Shown here: positions 14,761-23,485 of the stretch, piece after piece | Position numbering within the stretch: position 1 is the first letter of the stretch | Layout: each line of letters starts with the position of its first letter | From: JAFLCM01 sp046154665 | Lineage (GTDB): Bacteria; Planctomycetota; Phycisphaerae; Phycisphaerales; UBA1924 | Length of the DNA: 64,000 bases | Assembly: GCA_046154665.1 (NCBI GenBank) | Contig: JBJXFG010000054.1 | Location: forward strand, 1 to 64,000 | Direction of reading: 5' to 3' | Notes under the pieces: generated by a model | Seen by the model: only the letters and a program-made list of their open reading frames with translations | What the model was told of the DNA's origin: nothing | The model's database searches: none | Made by a program: the position numbers and the translations under genes

Positions 14761-15180
14761 CTAGCGGGCGGCGACTTCCGCCGGTTCGCTGACGAGGTAG
14801 AAGCGGCCGATGGCGACGTCGAAGGCGTCGCCCCGTTCGTCGTAGAACTGGTAGGCACCTTCCATGGTGCCCCAGGGGGTTTCGAGGGGGCAGAAGCTGG
14901 AGTATTCGAAGGACTGGCCGGGGCTGAGGTCGGGGGATTGGCCGACGACGCCTTCGCCTTCGACGAGTTTCTGGCGGCCGTCGGCGTCGGTGATGAGCCA
15001 TCGGCGGGTGAGGAGTTTGGCGCGGCGCTGGCCCTGGTTGGTGATGGTGACTTTGTAGCCGAAGACCCACTTGACGCCGGGGTCGGAGTGTTCGGAGAGG
15101 AAAAAGGGCGCGACGTGGACGCGGATGTCGCGTGTGACGGCGTCGGAGGCGTGCCTGGGGTTGCTGGGGCCGTGGTGCAT
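14761..15180 (-). CDS. apaG: ApaG domain protein
   Basis: A 139-residue single-domain beta-sandwich protein of the ApaG family. Diagnostic stretches are VAPFFLSEHSDPGVKWVFGY, VTITNQG, RRWLITDADG, VVGQSPDLSPGQSFEYSS and ETPWGTMEGAYQF. ApaG was linked genetically to cobalt/magnesium resistance in enterobacteria; its biochemical role is not established. The frame opens earlier, but that extension is encoded by a short tandem repeat (CGACTCC-type) and is probably untranslated, so the MHHGP start is chosen. Same strand as the mscL-PDZ-GNAT-ppx genes upstream, 200 bp after mscL. Confidence 0.88.
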   Translation of the reverse strand: MHHGPSNPRHASDAVTRDIRVHVAPFFLSEHSDPGVKWVFGYKVTITNQGQRRAKLLTRRWLITDADGRQKLVEGEGVVGQSPDLSPGQSFEYSSFCPLETPWGTMEGAYQFYDERGDAFDVAIGRFYLVSEPAEVAAR

Positions 15181-15380
15181 GGGGGGAGGAGCGGGAGTCG
15201 GGAGTCGGCAGTCGGGAGTGGGGAAGAGGCGGCGGGACGCGGGCGGGAGTTGGGGGAAAGAATAGCCCGCCGGTGCGCGGTGACTCAAGGAGTCGGTGCG
15301 TCCGGCGGGCTGGAAAGGCGGTCAACCTTGGGGATTTCGCGCCGGCGCTTCAGCTGGCGCGGAGGTCGACACGTTTTGAA

Positions 15381-15728
15381 TCACTTCGCGGGGGCGGGGC
15401 GCTTGGCGATGAGCTTGTTCATCATCTTCACCATGATGAAGACGACCCAGGCGATGATGAGAAAGTTGATGACCTGGTTGATGAACATGCCGTACTTGAT
15501 GGCGACCTCGGCGACGGGCGGGGTGGCGGCGGCGTCGGCCTTCTGCAGGACAAACATCAGGTTCTTGAAGTCAACGCCGCCGATCAGCATGCCCAGCGGG
15601 GGCATGAGGACATCGTTGACGAGCGACTGGACGATGTTGTTGAACGCGGCACCGATGATGATGCCGACCGCCATGTCGACCGCGTTGCCCTTGACGGCGA
15701 ACTCTTTGAACTCTTGCATGATGCCCAT
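15381..15728 (-). CDS. mscL: Large-conductance mechanosensitive channel MscL
   Basis: A 115-residue inner-membrane channel that opens under membrane tension in hypo-osmotic shock. The N-terminal amphipathic helix and TM1 read MQEFKEFAVKGNAVDMAVGI, followed by IIGAAFNNIVQSLVNDVLMP and the PPLGMLIGGVDF loop. TM2 is FINQVINFLIIAWVVFIMVKMMNKL. A basic C-terminal tail follows. The periplasmic loop (about residues 58-75) is shorter than in E. coli but within family range. The ATG at 15728 has AGGAG about ten bases upstream; MQEF three codons later is an alternative. Confidence 0.95.
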   Translation of the reverse strand: MGIMQEFKEFAVKGNAVDMAVGIIIGAAFNNIVQSLVNDVLMPPLGMLIGGVDFKNLMFVLQKADAAATPPVAEVAIKYGMFINQVINFLIIAWVVFIMVKMMNKLIAKRPAPAK

Positions 15729-15833
15729 AGGCCGTTGCTCCTGCTTGGTTGGGTTTGGAAGGGTGAAAACGGCCGCGCGTCCGTGGGGCGGCGTGTTGAT
15801 TCTGGACAGTGATATCCGAAGGCGGGACGTGTC

Positions 15834-16202
15834 TCAACGCGCGATCGGGCGTTTGGGGACAACCTTGTAGAGGCGCTCGCGCCGGGGATTTCCCTCTTCG
15901 GCGCGCTCGATGGTCATGTGGACGGGGCTGGGTTCGAAGGCTTCGGCGAAGGTTTCCTGGTCGTCGAAGCAGACGTCGATGCCGCGGACGCGGAGGATGA
16001 GGTCGCCTGCTTGGAGGCCGGCGCGATGGGCGGGCGAGAGGGGGACGACGCGGGTGATCATCCATTCGCCGTTGGGCCCCTGGCCGAGGCCGACCCCGAT
16101 TCGGGGTGGCGGCTGCGGTCGCTCAGTCGCGGTTGCTCCGGGCGGGGGAGACGGCTGGCTCATGGCGGCCGCGGCAAGCATGATGGCGGCGAGCTTGTTC
16201 AT
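15834..16202 (-). CDS. Secreted single-PDZ-domain protein
   Basis: 122 residues. An N-terminal signal sequence (MNKLAAIMLAAAAM) is followed by a Pro-rich linker. One PDZ domain runs from about 35 to 105, with the carboxylate-binding loop region IGVGLGQG and the core VPLSPAHRAGLQAGDLILRVRG. No protease domain is present, so it may be an adaptor or modulator in the periplasm. Its start is 1 bp after the end of the GNAT gene upstream, which suggests translational coupling. Confidence 0.75.
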   Translation of the reverse strand: MNKLAAIMLAAAAMSQPSPPPGATATERPQPPPRIGVGLGQGPNGEWMITRVVPLSPAHRAGLQAGDLILRVRGIDVCFDDQETFAEAFEPSPVHMTIERAEEGNPRRERLYKVVPKRPIAR

Positions 16203-16203
16203 T

Positions 16204-16809
16204 TCACGCTCCCTGGGCGATGGGTCCGAGGCGCTCGATGAGGCCTCGCTTCACGCTCGGCCATTCGAGATCGGTGATGCTGAAATAGACGGTGTCGCGG
16301 ATGAAGCCGTCGTAGAGGACGCGGTGTCGTCGGTGGACGCCCTCGCGCACGGCGCCGAGGCGGGCGATGGCGTTCTGCGATTGGAGGTTGCGGCCGTCGG
16401 TTTTGAGCTGCACGCGGACGCAGCCGAGGGCCTCGAAGGCGTGGCGGAGAAGAAGGAACTTGCACTCGGTGTTGATGCTGCTGCGCTGGTGCGCGGGGTT
16501 GATCCAGGTAAAGCCGATCTCGACGGCTCGGTGCTGGTGCTGGATATCGAGGTAGCGCGTCGTGCCGATGACGCGATCGCTCGGCTTGTGTTCGATGACC
16601 CAGGGCAGGTCGGTGCCTTTGGCGTGGCCTTCGAGGGCGACGTTCATCCAGGCGAGCATCTCGGTGCGGTTCCGCGGCGGGGGGGATGTCATGTAGGACC
16701 ACACCACGGGCTCGGACGCGGCGAAGAGCGCGTCGGCGTGGTCGGGGCGCATGGGGGTGAGGCGCGCGACGCCGCGGGGGAGGGTGAGGGTGGTTGAGGT
16801 GAGGTCCAT
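16204..16809 (-). CDS. RimJ/RimL-type GNAT acetyltransferase
   Basis: A 201-residue acetyltransferase of the RimJ/RimL group, which acetylates protein N-termini or small amines. Hallmarks: LTPMRPDHADALFAA at the start, WVIEHKPSDRVIGTTRYLDI, VEIGFTWINPAHQRSSINTE, and the late motif RVQLKTDGRNLQSQNAIARL with GAVREG and FIRDTVYFSIT. The pattern is closest to the 'GNAT family protein' group with KTDxRNxxSxxAIxRxGAxxEG. The start at MDLTSTTLTL is chosen by family length although no good ribosome site is visible. It overlaps transcriptionally with the PDZ gene (1-bp gap). Confidence 0.85.
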   Translation of the reverse strand: MDLTSTTLTLPRGVARLTPMRPDHADALFAASEPVVWSYMTSPPPRNRTEMLAWMNVALEGHAKGTDLPWVIEHKPSDRVIGTTRYLDIQHQHRAVEIGFTWINPAHQRSSINTECKFLLLRHAFEALGCVRVQLKTDGRNLQSQNAIARLGAVREGVHRRHRVLYDGFIRDTVYFSITDLEWPSVKRGLIERLGPIAQGA

Positions 16810-16941
16810 GGGGAAGGTGGAGGGCGTGGTGTGTTGAAAGGCGCGGCGCGGGGAAACGCGGCGACACGGTATCGCCCTCAAGACCACTTCCGTCGGACGG
16901 GGTTCATAGGACGATCGGGCGCCGTTTGACGGGCTTTCAGG

Positions 16942-18834
16942 TCAGCCCTGCGAGATCGGCTTGCGGGGGCGGTGCCGGCGTTTGCGTGCCGGGGCGCTGT
17001 GGGTGGCGTCGTCGATCAGGGCCGCGGCGGAGGCCGGCGCGTTGGCCCACTCGAAACGCGGCTCGAGGTCGAAGGCTTTCTTGAACAGCTCGCCCTTGCC
17101 CTGCGCGGCCCAGAGATCGAGGCCGATGTCGCCGGTGGACTCGATCCGCATGACGGCGGCGTTCTTTTCGACGGTGAGGGCCACGCCGGCGACGCTCTGG
17201 GTGTGGTTGCGGTCGAGGCCGTCGGCCAGACGAAGGATGGCGGCGAGGCGGCGCACCAGTTGACGCTCGGGCTTGGGGAGCACGGCGAAGGCGGGGTGCT
17301 TCACGCGGCTGGGCAAGGCGCGGCGGTGGTAGCGGGCGACGTTGGCGATGATCTCGACCTCGCGGCTGGTGAAGCCCGGCAGATCGGCGTGGACGATCAG
17401 GTGGTAGCTGTGCTTGTGGTGCTTGGCGTAGTTGATGACATAGCCGATGTCGTGCAACAGGCCGGCGGCCTCGAGCAACTCACGGAACTTGGGCTGGCGC
17501 CAGTCGGTCTCCGCTCTCTCAGGTTTCGTCTGTGCTGAGAGCTGGTCAAAGATGGAGAGCGCCAGGGCGGTGACGTGGCGCGAGTGGGGCTCTTCGTAGC
17601 GGCACAGGTGGGCGAAGTGGCGCACGCCGCGGAGGCGGTCGCGGGCTTCGGTTTGCGTCGATTGAGCGGGGTGGGGGTGATCTTCGGATGCCGCGCCGAC
17701 GCCTCTGCGGGCGCGTGCGGCGCTCTCAAGGCTGGCTGGTCCGAAGGCTTCGCGGATCATCTGGAGGATGAGGCCGTCGCGGATGCCGCGGTCGTGGACG
17801 CGCAGGGTGTTGACGCCCAGGCGCTTCATCACGCTCTCGACGATGGTGAGGCCGGGGATGATGATCTCGGCGCGGTCGGGGCTGAGGCCCGGGGCGCGGC
17901 CTCGTGAGCGGGTGGGGAGTTCGCGGAGCCAGTCGCGGACGTGCTTGACGTCGGCGCGGGTCATCTCGTAGCCGCGGACGGTGAAGGGGAGGACTTCGGT
18001 GCCGTCGCGGGCGCTGCCGCGCTGCATGCAGACGCTGGCGAGGGCGGTGAAGGTGCCGCCGGTGCCGTACATGATCTGCGGGGTAAACGGCGGTGCTTCG
18101 ACCATCTCTTTCAGGGTCTTGCGGACGCGGCGGGTCATTTTGTCGAAGCCGCGCGGGTCGGGGGCGTCGCACTCGCCGTAGCGCTCGGTGAGGCGGACGG
18201 CACCCAGCGGGAGGGTGTAGACGTGCTCGACGGCACCGCGGGAGCAGAGGACGATCTCGGTGGAGCCGCCGCCGACGTCGACGGTTGCGGCGGCCACATC
18301 GGAAAGATCGAAGGCCTCGGCGACGCTGGCGTGGGCGAGGCGGGCCTCTTCTTCAGCGGAGATGGGCTCGATGGTGACGCCGGCGCGGTTGCGGACCGTC
18401 TCGACGAAGCGGTCGGCATTGGTAGCTTCGCGGACGGCGCAGGTGCCGACGCAGCGGAGGCGCTCGACGACGTAGCCGTCGGCGATGGCCTTCATGCGGG
18501 CGATGGCGAGCACGCTGGATTCCATCGGTTCGTCGTGGAGCAGGCCGTCTTGCGAGAAGCCGCGGCCCAGGCGGGTGATGGCCTTTTCGTCGTCGATGAC
18601 GCGGTAGGTGCCGTCGGCGCAGGCGTCGACGACGATGAGGCGGATGGAGTTGGTCCCGACGTCGATGGCGGCGAGGCGTTTGGAGGGGCCGATCGCGCCG
18701 GGGCTCGCGGCCGAGGCGGGCGCGGGGGTGTGGGACGGCAGCCGCCCGCTGGGGGTGATGGTCTCGGCGTGCAGCACGGGCATCGGTGCGCTGGCGGGCG
18801 GATGGGGGGTGTGGCGTCCGTTGCCGTTGTTCAT
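16942..18834 (-). CDS. Ppx/GppA phosphatase with C-terminal HD domain
   Basis: A 630-residue exopolyphosphatase/guanosine pentaphosphatase. After a Pro-rich 50-residue leader, the ASKHA ATPase-like fold starts with AAIDVGTNSIRL (57-65). The catalytic Glu region is SAEEEARLA (160-168), the phosphate loop DVGGGSTEIV is at 186-195 and YGTGGTF at 256-262. The C-terminal part is an HD-type domain (about 405-620) with LLHDIGYVI (H461-D462), ARYHRR and ADGLDR, as in the long Ppx forms. It would hydrolyse polyphosphate or pppGpp. Its ATG overlaps the CHAD gene's stop (ATGA), implying translational coupling to a polyphosphate-binding protein and favouring polyP as substrate. Confidence 0.9.
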   Translation of the reverse strand: MNNGNGRHTPHPPASAPMPVLHAETITPSGRLPSHTPAPASAASPGAIGPSKRLAAIDVGTNSIRLIVVDACADGTYRVIDDEKAITRLGRGFSQDGLLHDEPMESSVLAIARMKAIADGYVVERLRCVGTCAVREATNADRFVETVRNRAGVTIEPISAEEEARLAHASVAEAFDLSDVAAATVDVGGGSTEIVLCSRGAVEHVYTLPLGAVRLTERYGECDAPDPRGFDKMTRRVRKTLKEMVEAPPFTPQIMYGTGGTFTALASVCMQRGSARDGTEVLPFTVRGYEMTRADVKHVRDWLRELPTRSRGRAPGLSPDRAEIIIPGLTIVESVMKRLGVNTLRVHDRGIRDGLILQMIREAFGPASLESAARARRGVGAASEDHPHPAQSTQTEARDRLRGVRHFAHLCRYEEPHSRHVTALALSIFDQLSAQTKPERAETDWRQPKFRELLEAAGLLHDIGYVINYAKHHKHSYHLIVHADLPGFTSREVEIIANVARYHRRALPSRVKHPAFAVLPKPERQLVRRLAAILRLADGLDRNHTQSVAGVALTVEKNAAVMRIESTGDIGLDLWAAQGKGELFKKAFDLEPRFEWANAPASAAALIDDATHSAPARKRRHRPRKPISQG

Positions 18835-20132
18835 GCGCTCGCCTCCTGCGGGGAATGTCTGACCAGTGCTGCGGCGTTCTCGATGGCTTCGCCGAGTTCT
18901 TGACGCAGCGCGTCGCTGGGGGGTTGGTTCGGGGGAGCGACCGATGTCGCGCGTTGGGACCGGGGTGATTCAGCGATGCCAAGGAGGCGGTCGAGGGCGC
19001 GGTCGAGCTTGATGCTCTTGCCGCCGGTACCGTTCTCATCCGCCGACCACCACTGCTCGAAGTCGTCAAGGAGTGTGTCGCGCGAGGCGACGAGGGTTTG
19101 GCGCAGGGTGGCGAAGGCGCGGGCGGTCTTGCCGTTGGGGCGCAGGCCCAGTTCGGTTGCGGCGGCGTCGGTGCGCCGGGCCAGTTCGTGCCGGTCGTTG
19201 ACCTCGCCGAGGCGGTCTTGCAGTTTGCGGAGGGTGGCGACGGCGGACTCGGCGGGTTCTTCGTCGAGCGCGGGGGCCATGAGCTCGATGACGTAGCGGA
19301 GGCGCTTGCCGGCCAGTCGCATCTCGTGAAGGGCCTCAAAATCCGCCATCGGTTCGGCGTGCCGACGGGCCTCTTCGAAGCGGCGGCGCGCAGCGGAGAC
19401 GCCCGCGCGCGCGGCCTCGAGGGCGGTGTGTGCGGCGGCGGCGTGGCGGAAGGCCGGGACCGTTCGCGCAGGCCCTTCCGTGCTCGCGGCGCTGGCGGGG
19501 TGGACGCGCCCGAGGGCGTTGTGCAGGGTGCCGATGAGGCGTTCGCCCGTGCGCCGGGCGCGCCGGGGCCGGTGGTTCTCACGAGCCTCGACCAGGCCGT
19601 GGCGTGCCTTCTCGCGCCAGCGCTGGACGCGCCCCAGCATGAGTTCCGCCGCCACCACGAGGGCCTCATCGTGCAGCGGGTCGCGCTCGGCGGCGAGGAG
19701 CAACTCCTCCTGCACATCGCACGAGCGCACCGCGCCGGCGGCGGCGCGGAGTGCGCGGAGGCGCTGCTTGGCCTTGCGGGCGAGCTTGGGATCAAGCTGC
19801 GGCGCGAAGACGGTGAGCGCGGCGGTGGCACGGCGCGTCGAGACGCGCAGCGCGTGCGTCTCGCGGACGCCCTGCGGGCTTTCGTGCAGGTCTTCGAGCG
19901 CTCGGGCGACGGCCTCGAAACGCTCGGAAATCACCAGCGCCGCGGCGTCGGTGACGTTCAGCGTCGGGCGGAGGGAAACACGGTCGGATGGGGCGCGGGG
20001 CGGCCTGGGGTGCGGGGCGGAGTGGTCGGTGCCGTTGGACCCGTTCAGCGCGCTCGATGTCGACGGTCGTGCCGAGCCCCCGGCGTGGGGGGCGGTGTGA
20101 TCAGACGGGCTTTGGGGCACCGGTAAGACCAT
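18831..20132 (-). CDS. CHAD domain polyphosphate-binding protein
   Basis: 433 residues. From about 65 to 350 it is a helical CHAD domain with the conserved histidines and arginines: ETHALRVSTRRATAALTVF in the first half, RSCDVQEELLL, and in the second half DFEALHEMRLAGKRLRYVIE followed by LQDRLGEVNDRHELA. CHAD proteins bind polyphosphate through this basic surface. No CYTH domain is fused, and the N-terminal 55 residues are low-complexity. It lies 21 bp after a thymidylate-kinase-like gene and overlaps the ppx/gppA start by 4 bp, forming a three-gene unit. A plausible role is to hold polyP or target the phosphatase to granules. Confidence 0.88.
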   Translation of the reverse strand: MVLPVPQSPSDHTAPHAGGSARPSTSSALNGSNGTDHSAPHPRPPRAPSDRVSLRPTLNVTDAAALVISERFEAVARALEDLHESPQGVRETHALRVSTRRATAALTVFAPQLDPKLARKAKQRLRALRAAAGAVRSCDVQEELLLAAERDPLHDEALVVAAELMLGRVQRWREKARHGLVEARENHRPRRARRTGERLIGTLHNALGRVHPASAASTEGPARTVPAFRHAAAAHTALEAARAGVSAARRRFEEARRHAEPMADFEALHEMRLAGKRLRYVIELMAPALDEEPAESAVATLRKLQDRLGEVNDRHELARRTDAAATELGLRPNGKTARAFATLRQTLVASRDTLLDDFEQWWSADENGTGGKSIKLDRALDRLLGIAESPRSQRATSVAPPNQPPSDALRQELGEAIENAAALVRHSPQEASA

Positions 20133-20153
20133 GCTTCGGCTTCCGAACTGCGA

Positions 20154-20948
20154 TCATTCCTTCTGGGCCCCGCTCATGGTGCCGACCACGCCGAGGACGC
20201 CCTTGCTGAGGTCGCCGAAGACGTCGGCGACGTCGCGGTTGCCGTCGATCACTTTGAACTTGTACTGGGTGGCCAGGTGGTCAAAGACGCTCAGCAGGCG
20301 CTCCTGGTAGCGGACGAACGACTGGTAGACGTCGTTCTCTTCCTGGAAGTCCATGCCGGACTCCCAGTAGTCGAACCCGCCCGCGGCGAGCACGCGCGGG
20401 GCGAGGTGGTCGAGGTCGCACTTGAGATAGAACACGGCGTGGGGCACCGGCGCGAAGCGGTAGACATCGCGGATCCACGCGGGGTCGACGCCGCGGACGA
20501 TCGAGCGGGCCATCACCGAGTAGACGTAGCGGTCTGTGAGGACGACGAATCCGGCGCGGAGGGCGGGGACGACCTGGTTTTCGATGCGGTCGGCGAGATC
20601 GGTGGCGTAGAAGAGGTCCATCGTGAGGCGGCCAAGGGTGTGTCCCTCTTTGGCCTTGCGGAGGCCTTCGCCGGCGAGACGACTGCGCGTGAGGGCGGTG
20701 TGGGCGACGCCGAAGCCGTGGTTCTCGAGCCACTCGCGGAGGAGTGCGACCTGGGTTGATCGTCCGACGCCGTCGGTGCCTTCGACGACGATGAGGCGTC
20801 CGGGGTAGGAGGAGATGTCGACGGGTTGAAGGCCGATGCCCTTGCCGGTGACGGGAACAGCAAGCGGATCGGGCGACACCGCGCGGGCCATGGGTGCCAT
20901 GGCGAAACCGGGTTCAGGCAGAGAGGACGATGGGGCGGACAGTGGCAT
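20154..20948 (-). CDS. Thymidylate-kinase-like P-loop protein with Lys-to-Arg P-loop
   Basis: 264 residues with the thymidylate kinase fold. The phosphate-binding loop is VEGTDGVGRSTQVALL: positions 57-65 give GxxxxGRST, so the invariant Walker A Lys is Arg (R63). The DR motif is present (LTDRYVYS, D139-R140). The second half matches the paralogue at 37906-38676 (RGVDPxxxRxVYRFAPxP, then GMDxxxxxDxYxSF). dTMP kinases are about 210 aa; this one has an extra 45-residue N-terminal segment. With the Lys replaced, normal dTMP kinase activity is doubtful, although some NMP kinases tolerate it. It is the first gene of the unit with CHAD and Ppx, which suggests a phosphate or nucleotide role linked to polyP. 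The ATG at 20948 is used. Confidence 0.8.
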   Translation of the reverse strand: MPLSAPSSSLPEPGFAMAPMARAVSPDPLAVPVTGKGIGLQPVDISSYPGRLIVVEGTDGVGRSTQVALLREWLENHGFGVAHTALTRSRLAGEGLRKAKEGHTLGRLTMDLFYATDLADRIENQVVPALRAGFVVLTDRYVYSVMARSIVRGVDPAWIRDVYRFAPVPHAVFYLKCDLDHLAPRVLAAGGFDYWESGMDFQEENDVYQSFVRYQERLLSVFDHLATQYKFKVIDGNRDVADVFGDLSKGVLGVVGTMSGAQKE

Positions 20949-21171
20949 GAAGGGTCGGTTTCTGGAAGCGGTGGGTCCAAGCCCGGCTTCGCTCTCGATT
21001 TGGCGAGAGAGCGCGGGAGCGTTTGGGGAGGTCGCGATTCTAAACGTTCGGTCAATCCTGCCGCGGGGGAATCGGGTGCTGGAATACCCGAACGCGGCGC
21101 TAAGTCTAGGCGTCCGAGAACAGGGCTTGTGACGCGGAGGTGTCTCGGTCGGGTGTGTTTGGCGCACGAAG

Positions 21172-21198
21172 AAGCCCAGCGGTTGGACCGCTGGGCTT
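21172..21198 (-). terminator. Rho-independent terminator
   Basis: A perfect 12-bp stem (AAGCCCAGCGGT / ACCGCTGGGCTT) with a 3-nt loop, followed on the minus strand by CTTCG. It lies 36 bp after the stop of the 315-aa dockerin protein and separates it from the kinase-CHAD-Ppx unit. Confidence 0.85.
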
Positions 21199-21233
21199 TG
21201 GGGACTGGGGCTCGATGTTCGACGGAGAAGTGC

Positions 21234-22181
21234 TTAGCAGGGGACGCCGAAGGTGGCGAGGAAGAGGGTGAGGTCGACGACGTTGACGACGCCGTTGCCG
21301 TCGATGTCGCCGCCGGTGAAGGGGGGGACGACGGTGCCGAAGTTGGCGAGGAAGAGAACGAGATCGTTGACGTCGCGCTGGCCGTCGCCGTTGAGATCCT
21401 CGGGGCAGGCAGGGGGAACGGCGGGCATGTTGACGCCGAAGGCGGACTTGAACTGGATGGTCTGACCGGGGAGGAGGGTGACGAGCCACTGGAAGGCGTA
21501 GGCACCGTCGCCGGCGAAGTTGGCGGTGCCGTTGAGATCGAAGAGGCCGCCGCCGATGACTCCGTTGCGCAGCACAGCGCCGGGTCCGACCTGGAATCGG
21601 GCCGGGTTGCGGGCGAGGAAGTTGATGCGGTCGGTGCTCCCGCCCTCGCCGATGACGCCTTCGGCGTTGGTGGCGGGGGTCATCTGGTAGACGTCGTTTC
21701 CAGCGGTGCCGTTGAGGTCCATGTCGGCGAGGTGGAAGATGTTCCAGACGGTGGGGCCGGCGTTGGTGGCGGCGGCCTGGAAGTCAAGGGTGCTCTCGCA
21801 GCGCGCGGTGTTGGGCTGGAAGGCGTCGAAAATCTGCACGGTCAGGCGGGCGTTGAAGCGGTTGAAGCCGACGGGGTTGGGGCCGGCGTTGGTGTAGACG
21901 AGGGTGAGGGTGTCGCCGACCATGGTCTGGACGGGGGTATCGAGCCAGGAGAATCCGCGGTTGCCGCCGCCCGGGGCGCGGTACGACCAGTTGTAGCCGA
22001 ACATATGGTCGGGGCTGGCGAGACCATCGCAGCGGAAGTCAGCGGTACAGAGGGGGCTGTCGGGCAAGAACGGGGTGAGGGCGGAGCGCATCTCGGCGTT
22101 GCCGTCGAAGATCTGGAACACGCCCGAGGCGCTCGACGCGGCGAGCAAAAGGGCGGCGCTGGTCAGGGTCAGGGTCTTCAT
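21234..22181 (-). CDS. Secreted protein with C-terminal GC-type dockerin
   Basis: 315 residues. A signal peptide (MKTLTLTSAALLLAASSASG) is followed by a domain of about 225 residues that I do not recognise, rich in Asn, Phe, Gly and Thr and probably beta-sheet. The C-terminal 70 residues hold two calcium loops, EDLNGDGQRDVNDLVLFLAN and GDIDGNGVVNVVDLTLFLAT, ending FGVPC. The terminal Cys is typical of the GC-type dockerin tail. The ATG has GGAGAG eight bases upstream. It is monocistronic with its own terminator. Confidence 0.8.
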   Translation of the reverse strand: MKTLTLTSAALLLAASSASGVFQIFDGNAEMRSALTPFLPDSPLCTADFRCDGLASPDHMFGYNWSYRAPGGGNRGFSWLDTPVQTMVGDTLTLVYTNAGPNPVGFNRFNARLTVQIFDAFQPNTARCESTLDFQAAATNAGPTVWNIFHLADMDLNGTAGNDVYQMTPATNAEGVIGEGGSTDRINFLARNPARFQVGPGAVLRNGVIGGGLFDLNGTANFAGDGAYAFQWLVTLLPGQTIQFKSAFGVNMPAVPPACPEDLNGDGQRDVNDLVLFLANFGTVVPPFTGGDIDGNGVVNVVDLTLFLATFGVPC

Positions 22182-22514
22182 GGGGGTCTCTCCAGTGGGT
22201 TGGTCGCAGTGACCCGGCGCGCACATGCGGGCCGGGGTGGCTGGTTGGGCGCGACGGCGGTTCTCGCCTTTGGCTGCGCCGAAACAGATGAGCCTACTGC
22301 TTGCACGCGGTATGCCAATGGAGAGTGCGCCAGCTTTTCATCAGAATGCGTCGATTGCTCCGCTGGAAAGGCGGATGTAAAGCGTTCCACCGGGCCGGGC
22401 CCGATCAAGTGATCAGGTGAACGCCTCTCGATGTGTGTGAAACTTCCGCCACGGGTGCCTTGCCCGGCTCTCGACTCCCGACTGCCGACTCCCGCCCATC
22501 CCCCCTTGCCCCCC
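22182..22514. other. Intergenic region between dockerin protein and SDR genes
   Basis: 333 bp without a supported gene. It contains the upstream region of the 315-aa dockerin protein, lower-GC sequence around 22270-22400, and a CGACTCC-type 7-bp tandem repeat at about 22471-22498 just downstream of the SDR gene. No clear terminator or promoter. Confidence 0.4.
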
Positions 22515-23327
22515 TCACGGATATTCCTGGCGCGTGGGTCGGATGACCACGTCGTTGATGCACACGCTGGCGGGCTGGGAGACCATGAAGAGGATGAGGC
22601 GGGCGATATCGTCGGGCTCGAGGACAGGGCCGACGGAATCCATGAACGCGCCGAACTTGGCGGGGTCGTAGCCGGCGACGCCCTGGAACTCGCTGCGGAC
22701 GATCGCCGGGGAGATGCTCGAGACGCGGATGCCCTTTGGTGCCAGCTCGCGGCGGACGGCCTCGGCGATCGAGTTGAGGGCGAACTTGGTCGAGCCGTAC
22801 ATCGATGAGAAGGGGGAGATGTGCTTGCCGACGGTCGAGCCGAGGAGCACGATGTCGCGCGGACGGGTGAGCCACGGGTCCGACGCGGGGGTGTTCGCTC
22901 CCGCCCGAGGTTCGGGGACGATCTTGACCATGCGCTCGGCGGCGGCGCGCACCAGGCGCGCGGCGCCGATGAGGTTCAGGCGCACCATCTCTTCCCACTG
23001 CGCTTCATCGGAAGTGGTGGGGCTGCCCGAGAGGCCTCGGCCGGCGTTGACGATGACCAGGTCGGCGTCGGCACCGAAGGTGGCCTTGGCGGCGTCAAGG
23101 GTGCGGGCGATGACGGCGCTCTCGGCGGCGTCGCCGGGGACCGCGGTGGCGCGGCCGCGTGCTTGGGTGATCTCGGTCACGAGTTCGTCGAGGCGCTCGG
23201 CTCGGCGTGCGTTGACGACGACCGCGGCACCGGCGTGTGCGAGGGTGAGGGCGGCGGCGCGACCGATGCCGGCGCTGGCGCCGGTGATGACGGCGATTCG
23301 GTTCTCGAGTGGGCGATTCGTTTGCAT
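22515..23327 (-). CDS. Short-chain dehydrogenase/reductase (SDR)
   Basis: A 270-residue classical SDR. The NAD(P) motif is TGASAGIG (15-22), with ARRAERL after strand 2 suggesting NADPH preference. The NAG motif is VNAGRG near 95. The active site is S-x-Y-x3-K: MYGSTKFAL with the Tyr and Lys spaced by three. ISPAIVRSEF follows. Substrate unknown. A 20-residue loop around 135-155 (EPRAGANTPASDPWLTRPRD) is longer than usual. No convincing partner gene. Confidence 0.9.
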   Translation of the reverse strand: MQTNRPLENRIAVITGASAGIGRAAALTLAHAGAAVVVNARRAERLDELVTEITQARGRATAVPGDAAESAVIARTLDAAKATFGADADLVIVNAGRGLSGSPTTSDEAQWEEMVRLNLIGAARLVRAAAERMVKIVPEPRAGANTPASDPWLTRPRDIVLLGSTVGKHISPFSSMYGSTKFALNSIAEAVRRELAPKGIRVSSISPAIVRSEFQGVAGYDPAKFGAFMDSVGPVLEPDDIARLILFMVSQPASVCINDVVIRPTRQEYP

Positions 23328-23465
23328 TTGGTGATGCTAGAGCCGGATTCAGCGAGGAGACGTGGAGAGAGGCGGAGAGAGCGTCGTGAGATGGGCGGGT
23401 TGGGTGTGTTTGAGATTTTCGAGGATGTCAACGCGATGTCGACGCTCCGGGTTGTCGGTGAGTGG

Positions 23466-23485
23466 CCCTGTGCTTGCGCACAGGG
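23466..23485. other. Hairpin in the SDR/AsmA intergenic region
   Basis: An 8-bp perfect stem, CCCTGTGC/GCACAGGG with a TTGC loop, lies in the 219-bp gap downstream of the AsmA-like gene. No U-run follows on either strand. The rest of the gap contains GGAGA/CTCCGC-rich sequence that weakly resembles the composite repeats at 29.2 and 58.0 kb. Confidence 0.4.

Noticed and set aside
20154..20948. Polyphosphate kinase 2 as the identity of the P-loop protein in the polyP operon
   Set aside because: PPK2 carries a different P-loop context and conserved motifs that are absent; the chain matches the thymidylate-kinase group and the paralogue at 37.9 kb.
23466..23485. The CCCTGTGC hairpin as a rho-independent terminator of the AsmA-like gene
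   Set aside because: No U-run follows on the minus strand, so it is listed only as a hairpin.
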